A DNA stretch of 64,000 bases, taken from the NCBI GenBank assembly GCA_019637155.1, contig JAHBWE010000002.1, forward strand, positions 62,001 to 126,000. The letters run 5' to 3'. The notes beneath the pieces were generated by a model that saw only the letters and a list, made by a program, of their open reading frames with translations, was not told where the DNA came from and searched no databases. The translations under genes were made by a program, and so were the position numbers. Positions 27,601-38,797 of this stretch are shown piece after piece (the first letter of the stretch is position 1; each line of letters begins with the position of its first letter). The DNA comes from Labilithrix sp. GTDB taxonomy: Bacteria; Myxococcota_A; Polyangia; Polyangiales; Polyangiaceae.

Positions 27601-30600
27601 GGCGGAGAGCGCGCGGGCACTGGTCGTCCCGCGCGCGCCGCACGAAGCTTCAATGGAGCCGCCGATTGGTATCGGCGGAGAGGCCCTATGATTTCGTGCA
27701 CACTGCAATAGTTGAGGTCTGCTTCAATGGAGCCGCCGATTGGTATCGGCGGAGAGACGTTGCGGCTGCTCGAGCGGCGATCGAAGCCGTCGCGCTTCAA
27801 TGGAGCCGCCGATTGGTATCGGCGGAGAGCCCGGGCTCTCGTGGCCGACCGGCGCGGGCTCGCCGCGGCTTCAATGGAGCCGCCGATTGGTATCGGCGGA
27901 GAGGCGATCTCCCGATGAGCGGCAGCGCCGTCGGCGTGCCGCTTCAATGGAGCCGCCGATTGGTATCGGCGGAGAGGCCCCTTCATCGCGCGGCCGGTCG
28001 ACGTGCTCTGATCGCTTCAATGGAGCCGCCGATTGGTATCGGCGGAGAGTGTCCGCCGCGTGGATCGCAACCTCGAGGTCCTCGAGGCTTCAATGGAGCC
28101 GCCGATTGGTATCGGCGGAGAGCACCGTTGATCGTGACGTACTTGCCCGCCTGGCCGACGCTTCAATGGAGCCGCCGATTGGTATCGGCGGAGAGTCTGG
28201 AGCACGATGTCGCCGCCGACGCCGTCGACGTCGCTTCAATGGAGCCGCCGATTGGTATCGGCGGAGAGGAGCGGGGAGGCCGCAAACATCGAAGTGGCGA
28301 CGCTGGCTTCAATGGAGCCGCCGATTGGTATCGGCGGAGAGCCCGATGAGCGGCAGCGCCGTCGGCGTGCCGAATCCGGGGCTTCAATGGAGCCGCCGAT
28401 TGGTATCGGCGGAGAGGCGCGCGGGCACTGGTCGTCCCGCGCGCGCCGCACGAAGCTTCAATGGAGCCGCCGATTGGTATCGGCGGAGAGGTGCAGGCCT
28501 TCGAACTGGCGATGCAGGCCGCCAAGCCGCTTCAATGGAGCCGCCGATTGGTATCGGCGGAGAGTGTCCGCCGCGTGGATCGCAACCTCGAGGTCCTCGA
28601 GGCTTCAATGGAGCCGCCGATTGGTATCGGCGGAGAGGGATGCGTGAGCCGGAGCTCCGTGCGGAGCTCGACGCCGCTTCAATGGAGCCGCCGATTGGTA
28701 TCGGCGGAGAGAAGCGCGGCAAGCTCGTTCGGCGGACAGAGCTGATCGCTTCAATGGAGCCGCCGATTGGTATCGGCGGAGAGTCGACGGCGGCGCCGAT
28801 CGCGTCGCGGCCGCCGTCGCGCTTCAATGGAGCCGCCGATTGGTATCGGCGGAGAGTCGAGCTTGCTCTTGAGGATCTTGAGACCCTTGCCGGCGCTTCA
28901 ATGGAGCCGCCGATTGGTATCGGCGGAGAGATGTCGATGCCGGTGCCCTGGAGCTCCTGCCAGCCGATGCTTCAATGGAGCCGCCGATTGGTATCGGCGG
29001 AGAGGCGCGTTGATCTGGGTGGCGAGGCCGACCTCGACGTCGCTTCAATGGAGCCGCCGATTGGTATCGGCGGAGAGGTCAGCGAGTTCGGCAACGGCAT
29101 CGTGAGGGCGATCGAGCTTCAATGGAGCCGCCGATTGGTATCGGCGGAGAGCTCGCGAGCTCGAGCCGCTTCTCCCGCGGGAGCGCCGCGCTTCAATGGA
29201 GCCGCCGATTGGTATCGGCGGAGAGTCTCGGTGATGACCATCATCCGAGACTCGAGGTCCATGCTTCAATGGAGCCGCCGATTGGTATCGGCGGAGAGTC
29301 TTCCGCGTGCGCGTGCGCGGCGAATTCGTCGAAAAGGCTTCAATGGAGCCGCCGATTGGTATCGGCGGAGAGCTCCACGAGGACCTCCGCGCAGGCCTCG
29401 ACCGTGACGCGCTTCAATGGAGCCGCCGATTGGTATCGGCGGAGAGCTTGCAGGTAAGTGATCCTCTCCGACAACTTCGAGTCGCTTCAATGGAGCCGCC
29501 GATTGGTATCGGCGGAGAGTTCCGATCGGGCACGGCGCGAAGAGGCGCGCGCCGTGACGCTTCAATGGAGCCGCCGATTGGTATCGGCGGAGAGCGGGAT
29601 ACACCATGATGCTGGGGCGCAACGTCCTGGAGCTTCAATGGAGCCGCCGATTGGTATCGGCGGAGAGTCCGCGGCCCTCGCACGGCCTACCAGTGGGCGA
29701 TCCGCGCTTCAATGGAGCCGCCGATTGGTATCGGCGGAGAGGCCCGACGACGGCTTGCGATCGCCGCTCGCCCACATCCGCTTCAATGGAGCCGCCGATT
29801 GGTATCGGCGGAGAGCGCCGAAGCCGGCGAGGAAGGACCCCGCGGCCGCCGCGCTTCAATGGAGCCGCCGATTGGTATCGGCGGAGAGCTCACGTTGCTC
29901 ACGTCCACCCAGCCGGACGCGGGCAGCTTCAATGGAGCCGCCGATTGGTATCGGCGGAGAGCGGGCGCCATCGTCCCCGCGGCGAACGCGGGGAGCGCGC
30001 TTCAATGGAGCCGCCGATTGGTATCGGCGGAGAGTGGCGCGCGATCGTGACAATCCGGAGCGGAGACGTCGCTTCAATGGAGCCGCCGATTGGTATCGGC
30101 GGAGAGCGGGCGCCATCGTCCCCGCGGCGAACGCGGGGAGCGCGCTTCAATGGAGCCGCCGATTGGTATCGGCGGAGAGCTTCGGAGCTGTGAGGGAGGA
30201 AGTCAACATGGAAGAGAAGCTTCAATGGAGCCGCCGATTGGTATCGGCGGAGAGCGCTCGCCACGCTGCCAGTGCACGCCGAGCGCGATCGCCGCTTCAA
30301 TGGAGCCGCCGATTGGTATCGGCGGAGAGCTGCCCGGGCGTGTGCTCGTAGCCCTGGACGAGGTCGGCGCTTCAATGGAGCCGCCGATTGGTATCGGCGG
30401 AGAGCGGGTTCGTGCGCTCTCTCGCTGCGCCATCGTTCGAGTCGCTTCAATGGAGCCGCCGATTGGTATCGGCGGAGAGCGGCGCGAACCGCGTCGTGTT
30501 CGCGCCGTTCGTGCCGCTTCAATGGAGCCGCCGATTGGTATCGGCGGAGAGGATCCAGCTCTCCGATTCGCGAAATCCGGCTTTTTCGGCTTCAATGGAG

Positions 30601-33600
30601 CCGCCGATTGGTATCGGCGGAGAGTTGATGCGCCGATGGCGGCGCGAGCACGTCCCGCTCGCGCTTCAATGGAGCCGCCGATTGGTATCGGCGGAGAGGG
30701 CGCGCTCCGCCGGAGCAGGAGTGCTTTCCGTTCGCGCTTCAATGGAGCCGCCGATTGGTATCGGCGGAGAGCTCGAGGACATCGACGGCAACGGCGTCGC
30801 GATCGCGGCGCTTCAATGGAGCCGCCGATTGGTATCGGCGGAGAGAACTCACCGCTCCGTCGTGGGAGCAGCTCGTCAACGGGCTTCAATGGAGCCGCCG
30901 ATTGGTATCGGCGGAGAGGCGGCCGACGTCGACGCGGCACCTGGCTCAACCGCCTCGCTTCAATGGAGCCGCCGATTGGTATCGGCGGAGAGTCCTCGCC
31001 GTCGGATGCGCGAAGCCTCCCGTGAGCCCGCTTCAATGGAGCCGCCGATTGGTATCGGCGGAGAGTCCGATCGGGCACGGCGCGAAGAGGCGCGCGCCGT
31101 GACGCTTCAATGGAGCCGCCGATTGGTATCGGCGGAGAGGCGCCGCAAGAGGTCGCGTACCCGGACTTCGAGCTGACGCTTCAATGGAGCCGCCGATTGG
31201 TATCGGCGGAGAGCGCCGAACGCGACGGCCGCGGTCACGCCGTGCGCGACGCTTCAATGGAGCCGCCGATTGGTATCGGCGGAGAGACTCGAGGTCATGA
31301 CCGCTGACGAGGCGCGCGCGCACGCGCTTCAATGGAGCCGCCGATTGGTATCGGCGGAGAGCCTGGGACGATCGTCCATGTGCAGTTCGTGCGCGCGGCG
31401 CTTCAATGGAGCCGCCGATTGGTATCGGCGGAGAGGCTCGTCCACGTTCAGCGGCGCCGCACTCATCAATGTGCTTCAATGGAGCCGCCGATTGGTATCG
31501 GCGGAGAGTACGACGATGAGCGTGAGCTCTAACGAGGTCGGGCCCCGCTTCAATGGAGCCGCCGATTGGTATCGGCGGAGAGCGATCGCCGAGGACGCGC
31601 TCCCCGCCGTCCTCGAGGAGGCGCTTCAATGGAGCCGCCGATTGGTATCGGCGGAGAGCGCGCGCTGAAAGGCGAGCTCGAGATCGAGTCGCCGTCGCTT
31701 CAATGGAGCCGCCGATTGGTATCGGCGGAGAGCCGGAGCTCGGTGCGTCGCAGCGGAGCGAGGTTGCCGCCGCTTCAATGGAGCCGCCGATTGGTATCGG
31801 CGGAGAGGGGGTGGAACGGCGGATGGGGCGGCGGGTGCGGCGGGTGGCTTCAATGGAGCCGCCGATTGGTATCGGCGGAGAGGCCCAAGCTCGTCCTCGA
31901 CTGCGCCGCCCCGTTCACGATGCTTCAATGGAGCCGCCGATTGGTATCGGCGGAGAGGCGCCGCCGCGCTCGGAGCAGGGCTCTACACGCTCTCGCTTCA
32001 ATGGAGCCGCCGATTGGTATCGGCGGAGAGGGGAGCAGGAGTGCGTCGCCTCTTCCTCGCAAAAGACTGGCTTCAATGGAGCCGCCGATTGGTATCGGCG
32101 GAGAGCGATGGCGCACAAGGTTCGTCAGGATATCGCTGGGTAGCTTCAATGGAGCCGCCGATTGGTATCGGCGGAGAGTTGGTTACATGTTCTCGTACGA
32201 CGTGACGAAGATCATCGCTTCAATGGAGCCGCCGATTGGTATCGGCGGAGAGTATGGCATCTACGGCGGCAACAGCCGCGCGGCGCGCGAGCTTCAATGG
32301 AGCCGCCGATTGGTATCGGCGGAGAGGGGCGCAGGTTCGTGCGCTGGCAGGGCGCCGAGCAGGCGCTTCAATGGAGCCGCCGATTGGTATCGGCGGAGAG
32401 GCCATGCTCGTGGTCGCTCTCCTCGCGCTTCGATCGGCTTCAATGGAGCCGCCGATTGGTATCGGCGGAGAGGGCGCAGGTTCGTGCGCTGGCAGGGCGC
32501 CGAGCAGGCGCTTCAATGGAGCCGCCGATTGGTATCGGCGGAGAGCCGACGTAGGCCTCCGCCGCGTCGTGCAGGAGCCCCTCGCTTCAATGGAGCCGCC
32601 GATTGGTATCGGCGGAGAGTCCAACGAAGCGCGCCGGCGAGCGTGTCGAGCTTCCGCTGCTTCAATGGAGCCGCCGATTGGTATCGGCGGAGAGTGCGCG
32701 ATCCCGACGTGCAGCGCCTTGCCGCCCGCCGAGCTTCAATGGAGCCGCCGATTGGTATCGGCGGAGAGTGAAATCGTCAACGTTGCCGGGCCAGTTGATG
32801 GAGACGCTTCAATGGAGCCGCCGATTGGTATCGGCGGAGAGCCGCGGCTCCTCGTTCTTCGACTCGGGCGACGACTGGCGCTTCAATGGAGCCGCCGATT
32901 GGTATCGGCGGAGAGACGCGTACGCGGCTGGGACGTCCCCGCCGCGAGATCCTGCTTCAATGGAGCCGCCGATTGGTATCGGCGGAGAGGTCACGCCGTC
33001 GGGCGCGACGTGCCAGTCGAATCCGTCGCTTCAATGGAGCCGCCGATTGGTATCGGCGGAGAGCGTACTGAGTGCTACAGCAATCGTGCATGGTTCCTCC
33101 GCTTCAATGGAGCCGCCGATTGGTATCGGCGGAGAGAACACGAGTTCGACGACGTCCTGATTCGAGTCGCCGGGGTGGCTTCAATGGAGCCGCCGATTGG
33201 TATCGGCGGAGAGTCGTGAAGAACCTGGACATCGCCGAGCTGGCGTCCGTGCTTCAATGGAGCCGCCGATTGGTATCGGCGGAGAGTCGTCGCGTCGACG
33301 AAGATCATGTCAGCGGCGGCGCTGCTTCAATGGAGCCGCCGATTGGTATCGGCGGAGAGCGAAGCGCCATTCGCCGTTGCAGCTCCACGACCCATCGCTT
33401 CAATGGAGCCGCCGATTGGTATCGGCGGAGAGGTCACGGCAGCACCATCGGGACGAAGTAGATGAGGCGGCTTCAATGGAGCCGCCGATTGGTATCGGCG
33501 GAGAGCCGGTGACGCTCTGCCCTCCGGGGGACGCCGCGCCCCAGCTTCAATGGAGCCGCCGATTGGTATCGGCGGAGAGGCCCGGCGCGATCGCCTTCGC

Positions 33601-36600
33601 CGTCTGCGACTCGTAGCTTCAATGGAGCCGCCGATTGGTATCGGCGGAGAGGGCGCGCCGGAGGTCGCCGATGTCCGCCGCGTGGATCGGCTTCAATGGA
33701 GCCGCCGATTGGTATCGGCGGAGAGGCGGGTCAGAGCAGGTGCCGCATCCTCGAGCCACACCCGCTTCAATGGAGCCGCCGATTGGTATCGGCGGAGAGG
33801 CCTCGTGGTCCTCCCGCCGGACCCGGTGGTAGTCCGCGCTTCAATGGAGCCGCCGATTGGTATCGGCGGAGAGACGTCGGCGCCCTTGATCGCCCAGCGC
33901 CCGAGCGCGAAGCTTCAATGGAGCCGCCGATTGGTATCGGCGGAGAGCCGTCCGTGGGTACCGCGCTCAACGGCTACGCGCCAGCGCTTCAATGGAGCCG
34001 CCGATTGGTATCGGCGGAGAGGCCGACCAGTTCCAGTTCCCGGCGCTCGCGATCTACCGGCTTCAATGGAGCCGCCGATTGGTATCGGCGGAGAGTGGTC
34101 GACGTACATGACGTCCGCCATCGACAGGATGAAGCTTCAATGGAGCCGCCGATTGGTATCGGCGGAGAGCGCGGGCGGCCCCGGAACTCGGTACGCGCTC
34201 TTCGTCGCTTCAATGGAGCCGCCGATTGGTATCGGCGGAGAGCCACGAGCGCGCAGCACGTGAGCGGCGTGCGAACGTCAGGCTTCAATGGAGCCGCCGA
34301 TTGGTATCGGCGGAGAGCTCCGCGCGCTCGGTCTCGATCTTCTCGCGCTCCGCTCGCTTCAATGGAGCCGCCGATTGGTATCGGCGGAGAGGCGCCGCGC
34401 GCCGCCCAAGTCGACGACACCGGCGGGGCGCTTCAATGGAGCCGCCGATTGGTATCGGCGGAGAGTCGCCGGCTTCTTCACCACGACGAATGCGTCACCG
34501 ACGCTTCAATGGAGCCGCCGATTGGTATCGGCGGAGAGCGAGGGCGGCATCGGCTCGCGCGTCGCCGCGAAGCTCGCTTCAATGGAGCCGCCGATTGGTA
34601 TCGGCGGAGAGGATCCGCGAGCTCGGCGAGATCGTCATGGCGAAGACGCTTCAATGGAGCCGCCGATTGGTATCGGCGGAGAGCGAGGAGGGTCAGCCCG
34701 TCCTTCGTCGCAGTCTCGAGGCTTCAATGGAGCCGCCGATTGGTATCGGCGGAGAGATTGCACGCCCTCCATCCGTACGTTCGCCGTGATGTTGCTTCAA
34801 TGGAGCCGCCGATTGGTATCGGCGGAGAGGGCGATCTGCGCGCGGAGCCCGCCCATGATCAACGTACGCTTCAATGGAGCCGCCGATTGGTATCGGCGGA
34901 GAGGCTCGGCGGGCTCGACGCGCTTCTTGGTCGGGATGGCGCTTCAATGGAGCCGCCGATTGGTATCGGCGGAGAGGGCGAGAGCAGCTTCGCGTTCGTG
35001 ACGTAGACGCCCTCGCTTCAATGGAGCCGCCGATTGGTATCGGCGGAGAGCCCAATGCGGGGCATCCCGCCGTGCACGCTCAACGCAGCGCTTCAATGGA
35101 GCCGCCGATTGGTATCGGCGGAGAGAGCCTGGCCCGACACCTTCGACGTCGACGGCACGGGCGCTTCAATGGAGCCGCCGATTGGTATCGGCGGAGAGTC
35201 GCCGAAGCGAACCTCGGCGGTGACCCCGTTCGCGACGCTTCAATGGAGCCGCCGATTGGTATCGGCGGAGAGGGCCCGGGGTCGGGTTGGCCGCGTTGGT
35301 GGGCGTGTAGCTTCAATGGAGCCGCCGATTGGTATCGGCGGAGAGGGACCCCCATGCGTACCCACACGACAACGGCTCGCCCGCTTCAATGGAGCCGCCG
35401 ATTGGTATCGGCGGAGAGGGATGCTCATTCTCGGATGGCTCGCGAAACACGGAATCGCTTCAATGGAGCCGCCGATTGGTATCGGCGGAGAGCGGCAAGG
35501 CGAGAGAGGTCGAGATGCGTCTCTCGACGCTTCAATGGAGCCGCCGATTGGTATCGGCGGAGAGAGTACACGATCCAGCCGCTCTACATCATCGAGGACG
35601 GGCTTCAATGGAGCCGCCGATTGGTATCGGCGGAGAGCCGCGGCACCAAGCGGCGCGTTCGGCGAGAGCTGGCCGCTTCAATGGAGCCGCCGATTGGTAT
35701 CGGCGGAGAGGCGCGCCGCCAGAAGGATCAGTGGTGGCGGCGTCTCGTGCTTCAATGGAGCCGCCGATTGGTATCGGCGGAGAGACGGGTGCGCAACGCT
35801 CTCGATCGTTGCGGATGCGTGAGCTTCAATGGAGCCGCCGATTGGTATCGGCGGAGAGCCCCACTGAGGATCGGGAATGGTCCCTCGACGCGAAGCCGCT
35901 TCAATGGAGCCGCCGATTGGTATCGGCGGAGAGACGCGCAAGGCGGCGGTGAGCGCGTTGCGCGCCGCTCGGCTTCAATGGAGCCGCCGATTGGTATCGG
36001 CGGAGAGGTCATCATGCCGGTGAGGCTCTGATGGCCGCCCGCCAGCTTCAATGGAGCCGCCGATTGGTATCGGCGGAGAGGAGACGATCGCGCTTGTCGT
36101 ACGTCGCGAACCAGTCCGCTTCAATGGAGCCGCCGATTGGTATCGGCGGAGAGGCGACGACCTTGTGGTCGTCGGAGAGACCGACCTTCACGCTTCAATG
36201 GAGCCGCCGATTGGTATCGGCGGAGAGCGGCAGACCGCGCCTTCGTCCAACAGGTCCAGGCGACAGCTTCAATGGAGCCGCCGATTGGTATCGGCGGAGA
36301 GGACACCTCTACGCCTTCTCGCCTTGAGGTAAGCCCCGCTTCAATGGAGCCGCCGATTGGTATCGGCGGAGAGCGGTCGGCCACGAGAGCCCGGGCGGAC
36401 GCTTGCCGTCGCTTCAATGGAGCCGCCGATTGGTATCGGCGGAGAGGATCAGGTCGTCCCGCACCCCGAGACCGGCGAGCTCGCGCTTCAATGGAGCCGC
36501 CGATTGGTATCGGCGGAGAGAGGCGTTCAAGGCCCGGTGCTTGGAGCGACTCGACGAGCTTCAATGGAGCCGCCGATTGGTATCGGCGGAGAGCCGCGAT

Positions 36601-38501
36601 CCAGCGCAAGGATCGCGTGACGGTCCACCTCGCTTCAATGGAGCCGCCGATTGGTATCGGCGGAGAGTCAAGTGTCCAGACTCGATCGCCCAAAAGCTCT
36701 TGGCCGCTTCAATGGAGCCGCCGATTGGTATCGGCGGAGAGCAACCGAAGAAAGAGGAGTCATGGCAGCGAAAAAGACGCTTCAATGGAGCCGCCGATTG
36801 GTATCGGCGGAGAGGCAAAGCGTCGCGCTCCGACTTCTTTCGCGACGCGGAGCTTCAATGGAGCCGCCGATTGGTATCGGCGGAGAGACGTGGAGACGAA
36901 GCTCGAGTGGAACGCGAGCGACGCGCTTCAATGGAGCCGCCGATTGGTATCGGCGGAGAGCCGACCGCGCCGCACGCGTCCGTGACGTAGTCCCAGACGC
37001 TTCAATGGAGCCGCCGATTGGTATCGGCGGAGAGCACTCGAGGATCAGCCTCCGCTCGGCGTCGTCGTCGCTTCAATGGAGCCGCCGATTGGTATCGGCG
37101 GAGAGACGCCGTCTGCGCGAGGACGTAGCGCCGCCCGCTCTCGCTTCAATGGAGCCGCCGATTGGTATCGGCGGAGAGGCTCGGGAAGAAGGTCCCGACG
37201 TCGACCGAGGCGTTGTCGCTTCAATGGAGCCGCCGATTGGTATCGGCGGAGAGACATCACCATCGGTGGCAACGCGCTGTCCGGCTCGGTGCTTCAATGG
37301 AGCCGCCGATTGGTATCGGCGGAGAGGCGTCTTGGCGCGCTGACCACGTGCGATGTTGCACGTGCTTCAATGGAGCCGCCGATTGGTATCGGCGGAGAGG
37401 TCGGCCCGATTCCGATGGTCCTGCATTGCCCGGAGTGGCTTCAATGGAGCCGCCGATTGGTATCGGCGGAGAGTTCAAGCAGATCGCGCTCTGGCAGTAC
37501 TCGGGGAACACGCTTCAATGGAGCCGCCGATTGGTATCGGCGGAGAGCTTCCGCCGACCGTCCTTGCCGTCCTCGACTGGCACGTGCTTCAATGGAGCCG
37601 CCGATTGGTATCGGCGGAGAGGCGGACAGACCACGACGCTCGGCGGCGCCGACCAGTGGCTTCAATGGAGCCGCCGATTGGTATCGGCGGAGAGTCGCGA
37701 TGATGTCGCCGACGCTTCCGGCGGCGCCCTGGCTTCAATGGAGCCGCCGATTGGTATCGGCGGAGAGCGATGATGGCCTGCCACGAGACAGACGTGGGCG
37801 CGGAGCTTCAATGGAGCCGCCGATTGGTATCGGCGGAGAGCGTGAGTTCCTACGACGTCCTTCGGGCATGCGTGATCGCTTCAATGGAGCCGCCGATTGG
37901 TATCGGCGGAGAGGCCGCTCGCGGGTGGCGCCGTCTGCCCGGACCACGGGCTTCAATGGAGCCGCCGATTGGTATCGGCGGAGAGCGAGCGACCAGCTCG
38001 GCGACACGACCTCCGCGAGGTCGCTTCAATGGAGCCGCCGATTGGTATCGGCGGAGAGGCGAGCGAGTCGAGCTGCAACAAGAAGCCGTCGAAGAAGCTT
38101 CAATGGAGCCGCCGATTGGTATCGGCGGAGAGGAACGACGCGCAGGGCCGCTGCCACCCGCACGTCCAGCTTCAATGGAGCCGCCGATTGGTATCGGCGG
38201 AGAGCCGGATGTCGTGGGGCCGAACCTGACCTGGCTCATGCTGCTTCAATGGAGCCGCCGATTGGTATCGGCGGAGAGCCGCGCCTCGCGGCGCAGCTCC
38301 CCCTCCCGTGCGCTGGGCTTCAATGGAGCCGCCGATTGGTATCGGCGGAGAGGATCGAGCTCCGCGAGGACCGCGTCGCGCGTCCCCTCGGGCTTCAATG
38401 GAGCCGCCGATTGGTATCGGCGGAGAGCAGGTGCGAGCACGGTGATGCCGTTGCCCAGCAAAGGGGCTTCAATGGAGCCGCCGATTGGTATCGGCGGAGA
38501 G
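21688..38501 (-). CRISPR. CRISPR array, 229 repeats and 228 spacers (hand count)
   Basis: A 36-nt repeat recurs every 71-80 nt, most often 73-74, leaving spacers of 35-44 nt. On the plus strand each repeat starts GCTTCAATGGAG, contains the 8-bp stem CCGCCGAT / ATCGGCGG with loop TGGT, and ends GAGAG. All copies I read are identical except the leftmost, which starts with A instead of G. On the minus strand the repeat ends in ATTGAAGC, which matches the 8-nt 5' handle of many type I and III crRNAs, so leftward transcription from the right end is inferred. Diverged copies sit only at the left end, as expected of a trailer. The adaptation genes (cas4-cas1, cas2) are 9 kb to the right; no effector gene is seen. 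Subtype not established: Cas4-Cas1 fusions are typical of subtypes I-G (formerly I-U) and V-B. Confidence 0.98.
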
Positions 38502-38797
38502 CTGTCTAGCACGCTTGGAGTTGTTACGAGGGGTTGGGGGTTGGGTTGCGAGGGGCGGGTTGGAGGGGGGCTTGGTGGCGGGGGTGCGGGTGATGAGGTG
38601 CGGGGGGTGGGCTGGCGATTCTAAGATTTTCAAGGAGCTGGGGGGATTGCGAGTGGGCCGCGGTGTGAGGGCGTCACTTCGGTGCTCGCGCTCTCGGAGA
38701 GCATCATGAAGGCGGGGCGTGTGGTCGTCCAGGACTCTCGGACGGTGCGTCTTTGCACGTGACAAGTGGTGTCGCTTGTCGGGCGCGCGCGTCCGGC
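38502..38797 (-). promoter_or_regulatory. Probable CRISPR leader
   Basis: About 296 bases between the last repeat and the end of the Bax1-like gene, with no gene. The part next to the array (38529-38611) is a run of G tracts on the plus strand, hence C-rich on the presumed transcribed strand. An AT-rich patch follows at 38618-38633; on the minus strand it contains TAGAAT, a possible -10 box, with no clear -35. A hairpin with arms GACAAG (38761-38766) and CTTGTC (38775-38780) lies just after the Bax1-like gene and could be its weak terminator. Leader identity is inferred from repeat orientation and from intact repeats at this end. Confidence 0.6.

Noticed and set aside
21625..38509. Many long open reading frames on both strands through 21.6-38.5 kb, encoding repeats such as ASMEPPIGIGGE or SPPIPIGGSIEA
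   Set aside because: They are translations of the CRISPR repeat in six frames; the repeat has no stop in several frames and the spacers are GC-rich. They have no start signals or protein-like composition.
38761..38780. Rho-independent terminator after the Bax1-like gene
   Set aside because: A 6-bp stem exists but no T-run follows on the minus strand; recorded only as a weak hairpin in the leader entry.
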